64,000 nucleotides of DNA from Ascidia mentula. Lineage: Eukaryota > Chordata > Ascidiacea > Phlebobranchia > Ascidiidae. The stretch spans positions 10,785,001 through 10,849,000 of the forward strand of contig OX387197.1 in NCBI GenBank assembly GCA_947561715.1. Reading direction: 5' to 3'. Positions 48,785 to 61,285 of this stretch are shown one piece after another. How positions within the stretch are numbered: the first letter of the stretch is position 1; the number at the start of each line of letters is the position of its first letter. The translations under genes were made by a program, and so were the position numbers. The notes below the pieces were generated by a model. It saw only the letters and a list, made by a program, of their open reading frames with translations. It did no database searches and was not told where the DNA came from.

Positions 48785-51539
48785 ATGGCAATGTTTGCCA
48801 ACCAGATGGCAGTGTACTGTATGTTTCTCTTAAATTTCCTGTTTGTCTCTACATGTGCAATGGGATTGAGTGGTTTCCGATCAGATCCCAATGCATGCCA
48901 AACAAATTGTACACACAGCAATGTACGTTGGTTTGGCAATGATTTGTTGCTTTTGATTTTGTGTTACAACTGTGTAAAACTTAGGTGTATAGTTAAAATC
49001 CAGACTGGAAAAAATGTCGTGTGCGGAGGATTTACCCGAAAATTTACTGATAATCTGTGCAATATTATTGAGCTAATGCATTACCATATGAAAAAACGTT
49101 GTGATCTACCGCGCAATTAACGATCACCGAATCAAAATCTTCTGGCAAAAAACAAACTTTCTAATCTGGGTTAAAATCAAACATGTTGTAGAAGTGCAAA
49201 ATTGTAAGTTTGAAAAAATGGTGTGATAAATCCTCCACGCACTTTTACGAAAATTTACCGATAGCCTTGTCTTGAGTTAAATTTGTCCCACCAGTCTGGT
49301 TATTTATACCAAAGTATTATATTTGTTTAGGATCGCAGAACTGAAGCTTGCATGAAAGGGTGCAGACTTTACAGCATTTGTCAATGGGTGACTGAACCAG
49401 GAAACAGTACCCAGACTTTACAAGAATGCCATTCTGGTATGTTGTTGGGCCAACAATTTGGTCTGGGCCAAACTTTAAAAACTTACTGTTTTGTGTAGCT
49501 TGTTCGGAAGCATATGAAAAACAAGACTTGTTGAAATCCTGTCAAGATGGCTGTGCAATCTCTAAGTCATCCAATGAAGCCTTAAATGTAAGGGATGTAT
49601 TTTTACATTGTAATAAATACCATGGTTTTGTGACAGATTAACTAACACAAAATTTTTGTCTGTGAGACAGAGAGTTTTTGATCCCTTCAACCAAAACAAC
49701 AATGATGATGTCTTTGGCACTGGTATTTTTGATTATGTAAGTTGGGCAATATCTTTTGTGACAATATTTATTTGCATATTAAATGTCAATTTCTTCCCAA
49801 TCCCGGTAGATATTGACTACCTTTAATATTTTCAGTTTTTATTTCCTTTTGCTGTTTATGCCATGTACTTGTATAAAATCAGTTCTTGTTGCTTTTATTT
49901 AAGAAATGTAAATATGACAGATTGTTTTTATAACAGGTAAATTTAAATTTTGTTTTAATGACAGGTGAATTTTAAAGTTTCTCATTACTTGTATACTCTG
50001 ATGTTTTTCTTCCACTAATCTTTGTTAAATTTGGTGTTTTTTTTTGGCCCTTTACAAACTTGTTTTTTTTGCATTTTGTTCTTATCATAAAAAAGGGTAA
50101 GAACCACCAGTTTTGATACTTGGATGCTTGAGTCGGGTAATTTCTACTAGAGTTCAGTGCATATTGAGAGCAGCTGCACTAATGAGACCTTACATGTTGA
50201 AATACTGTGTGTACACCCTGTCTGCAGCTCTCAATTAATATGGCCTTTTTTGCACATTCATTGCATATTTTTATTGCAGGCTGACAGTTTAATGAATGAT
50301 TTCATGAACTCTGCATGGCAATCCTTATCTATGATGCAGTCATTCATGCCTTTTGCAGCGGATACGGAGATAATTGACATTTCTGATGGTACACACCATG
50401 ACATAATAATCATACAGGTATTGACTCATTAAGATATTGCGGAAATGTTTTTTTGATAAAATTAAATATATTTTTTAATTTGATATGCCTATTGTTTAGC
50501 ATCATCAACCAGAAATAAACACAGAATATCCCAACAAAAAGTTAAGCATAAATACTGAAAATGACAAATCCAAGTCGACAGAAAAAGAAAATATTGAAAC
50601 AAATCTTCAAACCAATGCCAACAGGTAATATGATTTCCATGTGTAATGTTTGTTATTATTTGGTGAAAATGGTAGGTTACAATTTTATGCAAGCACACAA
50701 CCACACTGTATGTAGTTTGCTGCATACGTGCTATTTAACATAATGTACATAATATATAATGTGTAAAATTATGCAAGTAATGCAACATTTAATATATTTT
50801 CAGCTAAGTAGGTTTCAAACAAAACATGTGCCTGCTGTGTGATTGTGAATTGTTTCCTGTATGTTGTCTAACTTACATCCATGTTCTATTCTGCTTGTAT
50901 TGTTTGTAGGTCGATAACATTTAACCTGATAATATGCAGCTTTTAAGCAGACATTGCCAATGTATCTTCTAAATAAAATGTGTATACAAGTTTATAAATA
51001 AATAATCTCTTCAGTAAACTGCTTTAAAGCTACATTTGTAAATTGTACTGGCCAAGAATATGTGGAAACAAGGAACATTGTATTTTCATAATACTGTTGC
51101 ATTGTTTACTTTTTAGCCCTGGATCATTTGGGGTGTTTAGCTTGTACAGAAGAAATGACGAACCTGATCTAGCTGATACTGCATATGACCATTACTGGCA
51201 AAAACTTCATAAAAGCTGGTGGTCATGCTTTACAAAGTATGAAAATATTTGGTTGTTTTTTGTCTTTAAATTGTTTTTTTTTAATGGATTACTAAATTTC
51301 TGAAGGTGGCAGCCTGTCAGGGACAGCAAAATAATGTAACCATTAATAATAGACTACATTACCAATCATTAACTCATTTGCTTTCTTGTACATGTTGTAT
51401 TGTTCTATGTTTCAGAAAACAGGGTCTTCCTGAGTTGGTATTCACACTTTTTTGGATTTCCACCTTTTTGCTTCTTCTCCTCAGTTGCTGCATTCAGTTT
51501 GGACCAAAACCACAGGTTACTTTAGAGCAAACATATTAA
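48785..51539 (+). CDS. TMEM59: TMEM59-like type I membrane protein
   Basis: Eight exons: 48785-48922, 49331-49436, 49499-49587, 49671-49736, 50280-50417, 50500-50624, 51117-51236, 51416-51539; 906 bases, 301 aa, phases consistent. A signal peptide (YCMFLLNFLFVSTCAMG) is followed by the family's cysteine-rich region: CMKGCRLYSICQWV, ACSEAYEKQDLLKSCQDGC. Then comes the conserved MNSAWQSLSMMQSF segment, an acidic loop, and one transmembrane helix (LVFTLFWISTFLLLLLSCC). Vertebrate TMEM59 sits in Golgi and endosomes, affects APP trafficking and promotes LC3 lipidation through a long cytoplasmic tail. Here the cytoplasmic tail is only about 16 residues (FGPKPQVTLEQTY end), so the known ATG16L1-binding tail motif appears to be absent. 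Confidence 0.8.
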
Positions 51540-53639
51540 GAAAAAGGCATAACTGACCTTGGCTATAAAAATTGAACATATGGCACAGTTCGTTGTTATC
51601 AGCCTCTGTTATAATAAGTGGTTTGATATTTGTAGTTTTTTTGCATAAGGCATCTCCTGGTGTAAATATTATACAAATACATTTGCATAGCTGTGTCCTT
51701 CCCGAATTTGTAAGTCAAAGATTCATAAGCAGATCCTTCTCAAATATCAGAAATGTGGCTTAGCTTTAATAAAACTGGATGTAATTATGTAGACTTTACG
51801 TTTTCAGCATGTGAGCGATATATTAATCCAAACACCCACCAGCATTTTGAGCAGGTTCTGTACTTCCAAAAACATTGCCAAAACTCCGAATTGCTAAAAA
51901 TCGTGAAAATGTTTTTGTAGATTCGTGTTGATGAAAAATGTGCTTTGCATGTCATATATTATTTTTATAGTTGAGCGTCAACGGCGACCTGGCTTTCATA
52001 CGGGATAGCGAGGGTAAGCTTCCCACCTATATGAAGACCTACCCCGCACCAGATGGCGCAAAGGTTTCCCCATATTTTTCTGCTTCCGTCGTCAGCTGTC
52101 AAGACAAGAAGCCGCTCTTGTGTGCCCAGCAATATTAGTGAAGCGGTGCTGCTAGCACTGAAAATATAGACTCGTAATTTGCTTTGCACTTAAACTTGTA
52201 CAAAACTATCCTATCGTTGCGACTCTGTTGACTGGTATGCTATCTTCCGTAAACAGCATGCCTTGGGGCCAAGCATGCTTGGTTAATAGATGTGGTGGTT
52301 GGCGTTGCTCAAATATTATAAACAAGCTTTACTGATATGGCTGTCGGAAAACATCTGTGATGGTCACATTGTCAGTTTAGTGTCATACAAAATACAATCG
52401 CAACACGGCGATTAACCTGAGACGAAGCCAGGTAGGCGTGATATAAAGTTTTTGCAAGAAAACCCCTATTGAAGTTGGGTCATTTACATGGCAGCGTCAG
52501 CAATATACCGTTATCCAAAACTTACTCTGTAACTATATCTTCATGAGGAACGGCCTTTTAGTAAGTTAAGTTTTATTTAAATATGAGGGATTTTCTTCCA
52601 ACTTTTAATTCATGAGGAACGACGACGCCAAAGATGTGCGAGGAATGTAGCAAGATTATTGGCCATAAGACTGCGTCAATTCTGGTTAATAGGGTATAAA
52701 TGGTCTAATTACTTGTACAAGAAATATATATTCTGTGAGCTGCATTGTGCAGCTTGGTGTGACCTTGGACGATCTTGCTGGTCTAACGGCCAGGGCAAAA
52801 AATCCACTTTGTGGTGACTATACAATCACCATCATTCTTTGGGCACTGTAGCACCACGCATGTTTCCCGACAGACCTTTTTTCATCGTAAAACTTGTAAT
52901 ATACGTGCTACCGCACTTCATTCTCTGATTCACTATATTCACTGTGTTCGCTACACCACCCAACTAACTAACAGGCACGTGGTAGAAGTTACTCGCACAG
53001 TCACTAACGCGCTTGGAACAATTTAAGGTTACGCCACCTAATATTGCAACGTGTCTTTCTATTCAATAAAGTAAGTTTGCTCACGGAGTCAAACTTAGTA
53101 GCTAGCCTATATTAAAGAACGTGCAAGCAGACTTAGTTTCAGTCATAGCAGCATACAAGCAAAACATGCAAAAGCCGCAGCACCAACAAGATGGAAACAA
53201 TATGATAAAGCAAAAGCTAAGACAATAGTGCCATTATGCCCCGTGTAACTTCAAATCATATTCTGTGAACTAAATTCATATTATTGGATCCGTGCTTATT
53301 TTTAAGAAAATTAACTAGAAGACAGAAGTGACGTAGTTGGCCTACATTTAAACTTTTCGCGACCCAAAATGGACAGGCGACCCACCAATTTGCGGACCCC
53401 TACACTACAATACAGGATGAAATTTTTTTAATATTCGATTCACAAAAATCTAAAAACGTAACACGTAGGCCTATAAACAAATCGAAAATACAGATACACA
53501 GATCCTCCTTTCGGAGAGCTGGGTTGTGTGCGTACAAGTATCCTGTAATTCTATTCTCGTTTGTTGTGATTTGTACAAATTGCAAGAAGATGCGCGTGTT
53601 GACCGTTGTGTTGTTTTTTGCGTAATATTTCGACGCAGT
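51540..53639. other. Intergenic region between TMEM59 and NADK2
   Basis: Holds the TMEM59 polyadenylation signal (AATAAA, 51768-51773). 51965-52189 is open on the minus strand and less AT-rich, but no protein or RNA family was recognised. 53340-53400 has hAT-end-like wording (gcgacccacc). Nothing else seen. Confidence 0.4.
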
Positions 53640-56334
53640 ATGTCTGCGCGCATTGTAATTCGTCGCAAAATTGCGCAGCATTTTTCAAGGTGTTTGTCAC
53701 GAATGAATCTGTCGTATTCGGTTCGTTCATCGACCTACTGCAAACATTTTTGCGTCAAACGGAATCTAACAAAGTTTGATGCCTCGTCGAGACTCTTATT
53801 GAATTTTCTGCGTAAGTACCTTGGTCTTTGTTTTTCCTATATACTTAACTATCTATATTATTCTAAAAAATTATTTCTCCAAGCTAATAGACTATTAGAC
53901 CCGATCAATGCACTTATTTTTTCATTTCAAAATATCTTAAATACAACTGTGTCAATTAAGTGCAGTTTATATTGTACTATTTCCCCAATTTTGTCAAAAA
54001 CTCCATAAATTTTATCCTGAATGACTTTTGCATTGTTTGCTGCCATTGATTTGAATAATATTTAGGAACTAAAGGCAATTTGATTGCAATGGCAACCTCG
54101 CATTCATCTACCTACTGCAAGCATTGGGAAACATCATGTGATGATGGTGATGAAAACAATCAATCAAACCATGGCCTGAATCTGAGTTTAAAAAAAGTTG
54201 CTGTGATTGGAAAAATGACCAGATATGAGTTTGAAAAACAGCGATATGAAAGTTATACAGAAGACCAATTTAAAGAAGTGGTATAGTGCCATGTAGTTTT
54301 ATGTTACCTGTAGTGTGTTTGGTAATATAGTATTTGTTGTACAGTTGAAACTGCGTGGCTCAAACCATGGAGCACTTTTATCAAAACACAGAAAGCATTT
54401 GAAAAATTTAGAGCTCCTTAAACAAGTACTTTTAAGGCGAGGTATCGAATTTAGGATGAGTACAAGAGGAGATACATCATTCACAAAGGTTTGTAAACAG
54501 TTATGTTGTGGAGATATTTTATTTGCTCGATATTAATGTATGTTGTGTTTGACCAACAGGAATGTGTCGAGTGGGCTGATGCAATTATAACTGCTGGAGG
54601 TGATGGAACTTTTTTGTCAACAGCAACTAAAATAAAGAATAGTAATAAGCCACTGATCGGTATAAACACTGCACCAGACAGGTTGGTTTGGTTATATTGT
54701 GTGGAGTAAGTTAATTTCGGAAAAGAATTTGAAACCATGTGACAAACACAAATTGTTCACTTATATTTTTATCAAAATTTGGCCAACAAAAATGCAGTAG
54801 TTGTAACTGTACTATGGGCAACTGGTAATGCTTTCTGCAAACCATATTTAACTGTGAGTTTACACAATGTTTTTGATATCCTTAAATTACTGCTTAGAAA
54901 ATAATGACAAATGAAAGTTTGTATGCTTTGTATCCCCTGTTTTCTTTATGGTCTGCAAAACTTATAATCCATGTCATGCAAAATGTGCTGAAAATGAAAA
55001 TTTAATTGAGGAAACCTTAGTATTTGTATAATTTTAAGTTCACTATTTGTAGGTCAGAAGGGCATCTCTGCTTACCAGCAAAATATACGACAAACTTAGA
55101 TGAGGCCCTTGACAAACTCATGAACGGCAAGTTCAAGTAAGTGGATTCAATCAAGACAGTTGGCAATGACAAGTTCAAGTGAAAAATAATACATGAATAA
55201 TGTGCATAAAAGTTGTTGCATTTAATAATCTTGTTGTCCAACATGTTTAGATGGCTGTTTAGGCAAAGAATTCGCATAACACTTTCTGGCTGTGATACTG
55301 ATCACAAGCCTATCAACAACAGTACCATGTTAAGAGATAGAATGCTTGGAAATTATGAGCAAACACCATCCCCTAATTACAGTGATGATGATTCTGATGA
55401 CTCAAGCTGTTCATCTTTGCATGGTTACATATTAATTTATGTAAAAGGTAAAAACATCTGACTGACTTTATGAAACCTTTGCAGATTCCTTAAATGACAG
55501 TGTTCTTACGAAAAAGAGATTCAACCAAGCACTACCAGTTCTTGCACTAAATGAAATTTTTATTGGGGAGTCCATTGCCTCTGTGTAAGGTCTTGGTACT
55601 TTTCTCATTGTACCACTAGTCTTTATAACCTGTTGCTTACTAGACCTTCCTTGTATGTGATTCAATCTGATGACAAGGAGCCAGAAAAACAAAAGAGCTC
55701 TGGTGTTTGCATTTCCACTGGCACCGGTTCCACTGCGTGGTCTTACAACATATGTCGTTTACATTCTTCATCGGTGAACACATTACTGAAAATTGCACAA
55801 AACCTCCAGACTGCAAAGTATCCACTTGACACAGTGCAGAAATTAGAGGACTCGATAATAAATGAAGGTAAATGTGTAGTTTTTGGTATTTTTTTTGATT
55901 TAAAACAATCATTTATATTTGTAGCCACTGAGAGGTTTGCGCATTCTTTTGTTTTTGAACCAAGCGAACCCAAAATGTTGTTCTCTGTGAGAGATCCAAT
56001 GCAAAATAAAGTTTACTCTTGTGCTCAGCCTTATGGTTGGGCTGAAAGTATCGTCATCAGGTAACTTGTGTTTATTTCTCACATTTATTGAAAAACATGG
56101 ACCCAAGTACAATGTACAAACACAAAACACTGTGTTATTACTTGTTTAAACATGTTGAATAATTAAAAGTGCAATCTTTGATATTTGAACGTTTTGCGCA
56201 GGTCCCGTTGTTGGGATGCAACTTTATGCATTGATGGAGACACCTCGTTTGCCTTCAACGATGGAGCAATTGCTCGCTTTGAGATTGTCCCGAAAGACGC
56301 ATTAAGAACAGTAATATTAGACGAAGATGAATAG
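53640..56334 (+). CDS. NADK2: Mitochondrial NAD kinase 2
   Basis: Ten exons: 53640-53811, 54066-54280, 54345-54488, 54560-54681, 55053-55136, 55251-55423, 55485-55584, 55644-55867, 55925-56060, 56202-56334; 1503 bases, 500 aa, all phases consistent. It makes NADP from NAD and ATP in the mitochondrial matrix. The N-terminus is rich in Arg and Ser and lacks acids (MSARIVIRRKIAQHFSR), as in a mitochondrial presequence. The NAD-kinase core shows GGDGTFLSTA, the NADK2-type INTAPDRSEGHLCLP, STGTGSTAWSYNI, and the C-terminal SRCWDATLCIDGDTSFAFN. NADK2 is longer than bacterial NadK owing to inserts such as the acidic loop here (SDDDSDDSS). It lies about 2.1 kb downstream of TMEM59 in the same direction. 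Confidence 0.88.
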
Positions 56335-56493
56335 CAGACACACGCAATATGTGTTTACTCCACGTAGATCGACGAACCGCTACCGACTGTGTCACGTCAT
56401 CCCCTTTTTTGTTTGATTTTGCCTATTTTTATTTTATTTCGTATTTTTATGCAGGTCAGTGTGCATTGTGCGTTTTGTTATTGCTTGTCGAAA

Positions 56494-56499
56494 AATAAA
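56494..56499 (+). terminator. Poly(A) signal of NADK2
   Basis: AATAAA about 160 bases after the stop codon. Confidence 0.5.
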
Positions 56500-56529
56500 G
56501 GTTTATGTGTTGGTTGTAAAGCTGTACAA

Positions 56530-56645
56530 GTACCATTATCCTGAGGAAGCCTTGCTGGATTGCAGGCGAAACGTCGGTTAATAAAAGATACGTTTTAATT
56601 TGCCAGAAGAACAGAGTATTAAAATACAATATGCCTGACAACAAC
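56530..56645 (+). repeat. Hammerhead-bearing repeat end
   Basis: CTGAGGA at 56541-56547, stem II (GCCT with AGGC), GAAAC at 56568-56572, GTC at 56573-56575, followed by atttgccagaagaacagagtatt, which matches the outer part of the arms at 42.5 kb. CTGAGGA fits the CUGANGA consensus since position 7 is free. It lies just past the NADK2 polyadenylation signal. Confidence 0.5.
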
Positions 56646-57065
56646 AGAAACATTATATTTGGTTGTAAAAATTCGCATTTTCGTTGCTAGACTTCGCACC
56701 CAGACCTGCCAAGGGTCACAACTTGAATTTTCTGAATCTCCTCTCGCGTGAACCACAGTGACGGACGACTTGGTTTTCTGCACTTATTAATCGTATTGCT
56801 GTGGATCAAAGCAGTCAGATGAAACACTTCCTGTCACCGCTTTTTTTAAGTATTTTTTATGGGAAAAGCGGCAAATAACGGTTAAAAGTGGCTACATGTA
56901 AAAAAATAAACTATTTATTGATTTATTTCTTGCCTGCATTTCGTGGCCAACGTGCTGCGCTCCTTTAAATTTCTTCTAAAGCCTAAAGAAGTCAATATCA
57001 ATTTCAAAAATTTGCGGTACAGATTCAACACATAAATTTTGCTGAGTAAAACGTACTGAAAGAAC

Positions 57066-57179
57066 CTGCTTGTGGTCCTTCTGGGCCATGCGAATTTTCA
57101 CCGTCCTCTTCACGGACAAACTGTTCGTCTTCAACAGCTGCCAATTTCGGGTTTGTTACGTCCGAATTATGGTGTTGGC
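57066..57179 (-). pseudogene. Orphan exon related to the unrecognised gene at 58.9-61.1 kb
   Basis: The piece starts after aaccag, reads NSDVTNPKLAAVEDEQFV and ends GCAG|GTTCTT. It resembles exon 10 of the neighbouring gene (GSDATRPKLTADAADNG) in sequence, acidity and length (114 against 120 bases). No partner exons were found, so it is either a relic of a tandem copy or an exon of a gene I cannot see. Confidence 0.35.
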
Positions 57180-58183
57180 CTGGTTAAAAGAGAGGAGGCA
57201 TATTTAAAACGTGCCTAACCTGAAATCGTACTCAATCAACATCATTGTTTGAGTACGATTGCATATAAAAGTAATCTATTCGTTATTGTGCCACATTTTA
57301 TGCAATCCCTACAGAAGGTTTTTCGTTCGTTTTAGCTTACTAAAAGTGACCATTTAGCTCGGTACCGGGGTAACATCGGACGTGACTGGGAATATCCCTA
57401 TATAGCTCGGATAGCAAGTTTTAACAGACGTTTTGTTGTTTATTTAACAAACACCTGAAATTAAAGTCGGCGCAATATCGGCATTGGGGCATTAGCGCAT
57501 AAAATATCATTCAAGCTTTCTGGAATCGTTGCGTGGCCACTTGCCGTTTCGACCCTTCCGCACGTACAGGATTTCCAATGTTGGGTTTAACTCGTGTACA
57601 CTTCGTGGCAGCATGGCTATCCTAGATTTTAGGGTCAACAAACGAATTTTTGTCTTTGGGCTCCTTTTACTGCCAAAATTCGATCATTTCATCCAACCTC
57701 TGTTTATTCTCCTCTATGACCTGATAATTTTGCCTAAAACTCAGAAAGTGTTGTCTTCTCACCATGATTTCCGAAGTATCCCCGATCACGTGACGACATA
57801 TAAATTACAAAAATGTGGTCGTATTTTGGACGTTGGACAAAATCATCATTGGTTCATCCAAGTAAACGTAGTTGATATAATTCTAAACTTCATGTTAACG
57901 TGTGATAGCGACATAAAGCGTTTACAAGTGTTTTAACAAATCCTAATTGTGACGTAAAATACCTTGTCCGAGGTATCCCCGGTATTCCCTAAGTTACTTT
58001 TTATATTGATGTAAACCAGCGGTGCTTATAATAACCCTTTTTCTTATCGACAACTCTTTGAAATAAAAAACTACTTTCCTACATCGGCGCAATATCATAT
58101 CAACATGTCATTTTTCCCGTAACGCACCCCAAGAGCTCATAGTGATTTGAAAACTCCCATTGGAGAAAACCTAAACAAATGCG

Positions 58184-58222
58184 ACTCACTCGAGTGAGTT
58201 TGTATCAGGATCCTGATACAAA
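58184..58222. repeat. Two abutting perfect palindromes
   Basis: ACTCACTCGAGTGAGT (58184-58199) is a perfect 16-base palindrome. TTTGTATCAGGATCCTGATACAAA (58199-58222, given here as halves TTTGTATCAGGA and TCCTGATACAAA) is a perfect 24-base palindrome and shares one base with the first. Confidence 0.85.
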
Positions 58223-58856
58223 ACAGTACTTTATTCGCCGAATCAAGGATAATATTAGAAAAATACAAGACATAAAAACCACGAATTATGTATAAATGTA
58301 CCGAATTATTTTTACGCAAAAATGACGAATTATAGCCTATTGACAGAAAGATATGTTTGAAACACCACCAAACTGACTGCAAATGCAGACTTTGTAGCCA
58401 CAAGACAGGATGGCACTTATTATTACTCGAAATTACTTTGGCAGTTTAATACCTTGTTGCTTGTTGCAGCACGCCATTATGCGATTATATAGTTTTTATA
58501 CACGATTTTGGTTTGTGTTGCGTGGAATCACCTAGTTTCATGTAACAGCTATTTGAATCAGCAACTGCAGCATACACGCTGCCTTAAGTTCATTTGTTAC
58601 CACTATAAAATTAGGTGTCATACCAACATCCAATAAACCCAACCCACGAACGATTGCATCTTCATAGATACATATAACAATTCACATTCGACACAACTGA
58701 CTAAAAATGCCGACAGAATAGCTACACAAGGACAACGATTTGAGGATCGTTGAAAAATAAATAAATAAGAGTCCCTCGTTAATAAAGGGGAGTGTTAAAT
58801 TGTTAATACAAATCCAACGTGAGATGCAAAACATAGTTTGACCTCAAGAACTGGGT

Positions 58857-61071
58857 TCAGTTTTTGCTACGCAACTTCTTCAATATTTTCTTTGTTTTTT
58901 TAAGATTTTTTGGTCCAGTCTTCTTGTTTGCCGGTTTACGACCATCTGCAATGCCTATAAACATGAATAAATTTAACATCTTGGCCATGCTTTTGTTTGG
59001 AGAACAGTTTTACCTGAAGTTGTTGCATTCGATTGCTTTTCTGCTGCTAGTGGGTCCTGTGGTAAATCTAAAAACAAGTTCGTTGTTTCAATATCTATAA
59101 CTCGCATTTAGTGCTTGCTTCCACTATTTATTCAGTGTAAGAATATCGTACAGAAGCGCACGAACATAATAACGGTTCACTTTTGCGATAAAATGTCAAG
59201 TAATTTCTCAAATATAGCTTTGCTAATATTCTGCTTTCCAAATAATTTGAATTGCAATGGGAGTTACCAAATGATTCCGGAGTAATGTCATTTTCAGATG
59301 AGGAACTTCGCTCATCTGATGCCAAATGTCCACCATTATCTGCAGCATCAGCGGTAAGCTTCGGTCGTGTTGCGTCGGAACCATCACCTATAACCACACA
59401 CCGCATGTTGGCTTGTAAGGTATAGTGTGGGGTTAACCAGACTTTTGTCACTCGAACTATTGTTTAGATTTTGGCAATGCTGCATTACATGACGAGAAGT
59501 TTGTGTCGCTGGAACTTGGTTGTCGGTCGCCGTCTGGAATGGGAATAGGAAGTCTTCTTTGTCTGTTGTTAATACAGATGTTACGTTTTACAAATATTTC
59601 AACATAATGGCCTTCGTTTAGTCTCAAGGAGAATAGCAAACAAAATTTTTTTGTTGGCAAAAACGGCAATGGGCCTGCATTGAAAGGTTTGTTGATGTCA
59701 AAACAAACTGCAGCCGCTTGTGGATAAAACAACTAAAAATACGTTAAAAGACAAGGACGCCCAGTCACAAAATGTTTTAGGGTCTCTCGTGTGTTCCAAG
59801 ACGCCAACCTTTAAAATAAAGTCAAATTTAGACAATGGGACGATATAAAAACCTGTAAGTGCGCTCTGTTGTTGACTTTTTTTTGAAAGTTTATGATAAA
59901 ATTTAAGAAACTTGGACTCACTGGTGGTTGGTCTCTGCTGGAATGCTCTCATCTGTGTCCCATTGAGCTGGATCAGCATATATCGGGTCTTCATTGGTTG
60001 GTGCTTCCCATTCGACGTAGCCATTGTTGGGGTTACTTTTCTAATAGTTCTGTTGTTAACATTAAGACAATAGTTTATATTTTAACCTCTTACCATTTTT
60101 TTCATTTCGTCGACGAGCATTTTCACCTGCGTCAAAAAATTTATGTTCTAGTTAATTACCTTATATGTCTTCATATTCCAGTCGTAAAATTGTAAAAGTC
60201 CATCTCTAGTATGCAAATTATAAACAATTGACTTTTTATCATTTATGTTACCTGGTTATTGTGTTCATCGAGATCCTGAAAAACATAATCAGAAACAAAT
60301 GATAAAAAATACTATGATAATCACAGGCTATAACGTATCAAGGTCTAACTAAGGTAACAAGAACAATAATTTTTACCTTTACAATAGATTCCAACCTCTG
60401 CTCTGTACCCATTCTGAGTTTTAGATCCTAAACAAAGTAAATGAGGTTTCATCTTTAGTGTAATTAGTATATTCCTACCTTGATTTCCTTTTGTAATTCC
60501 TCGTTCTCTCGGCATTTGTCCTGAATTGCAAAAACATTTGGTTTGCACCACACAGAAACGTGTGTTTTTTTTTGCACGCGTTGGTATTGAGGTTTTTTGG
60601 TATAGGAAGCCAAAATCCGGCCATGTTTCTTTTTCTCATAAACTTAAAACGACTACCAACGAAATTAAAAATATCTGACCAACAAGCTATCGTTACCTCA
60701 TACATTTTCTCCTTGTTTCTCAATTCTCGAATCATGCTAGAATTTTTGTCCTGCAAAAGCAACGTTTTAATTTAGATTTTTTTGTTGAAAGAAGTGTTTT
60801 CGAAAAATGTAAGAAGAGCGAACAAAACAGATTAAAATTGTAACATGCGAATCTACTTAGTTTAAGAACTCAGTCAAGTAGATGGAAATAAAAATAATAT
60901 TGACTACTGTATGCAAGTAAATTATTTTTTTTTATTGCCACCCTAAATGCATTATTTTAACTTTCACTTTCAGTGACATACCAATACATTTCTTATTAAG
61001 CTTTCACACATTTGCGGATTATCCAAAATTTTTGCTTCGAGAAGTTCTGGGATCGTCATTGAGCACTGCAT
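58857..61071 (-). CDS. Unrecognised 12-exon protein: coiled coil, acidic middle, basic tail
   Basis: Exons right to left: 61071-60982, 60750-60697, 60520-60479, 60427-60377, 60275-60252, 60126-60094, 60040-59922, 59808-59743, 59562-59489, 59387-59268, 59067-59014, 58954-58857. They sum to 825 bases (274 aa); every junction has GT-AG ends and agrees in phase. Exon 1 starts MQCSMTIPELLEAKIL. Exons 2-6 are micro-exons of 24-54 bases, all phase 0, four of them beginning with Asp, together a charged helix (SMIRELRNKEKMYE, CRENEELQKEIK, LEEHNN-like DLDEHNNQ, VKMLVDEMKKM). Exon 7 is acidic and Pro/Trp-rich (VEWEAPTNEDPIYADPAQW). Exons 9-11 are Ser/Asp-rich. The last exon is very basic (KKTGPKNLKKTKKILKKLRS), which could bind nucleic acid or act as a nuclear signal. 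No signal peptide. No family recognised; exon 8 is the least certain. No long ORF marks this gene. Confidence 0.65.
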
Positions 61072-61285
61072 GATCTTCTATTAACACCTCCTTTATTAAC
61101 CGAAATACATATCTCTTCCAAAATCAATAAAACTATTTAAACTGATTAACACCTCAAACTCACTTCGCAACGCAAGCTACTCAAACGAGTCAAAGCATGT
61201 TTGCACAAAGCGCCGACATCACAGTCGATTTTACGCTCTGATGATCGTCCCCGAATGGTACGCTGCCCTTCCCTTTTCTAGTTTT

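Larger units (their letters stand above)
56646..58856. other. Intergenic region with an orphan exon and twin palindromes
   Basis: Apart from the orphan exon (57066-57179) and the palindromes (58184-58222), no gene is visible. 57529-57936 (+) is open for 135 codons but begins with TTG and has no recognisable protein. Confidence 0.4.

Noticed and set aside
51965-52189. 7SK or other structured RNA, or a protein exon
   Set aside because: A short GGCGACCTGGCT word recalls the 7SK 5' hairpin, but the partner GAUC segment, terminator and promoter are missing; the minus-strand ORF has no recognised protein.
57529-57936. 135-codon open frame
   Set aside because: Begins with TTG, is rich in residues expected from AT-rich noise and has no splice or family support.
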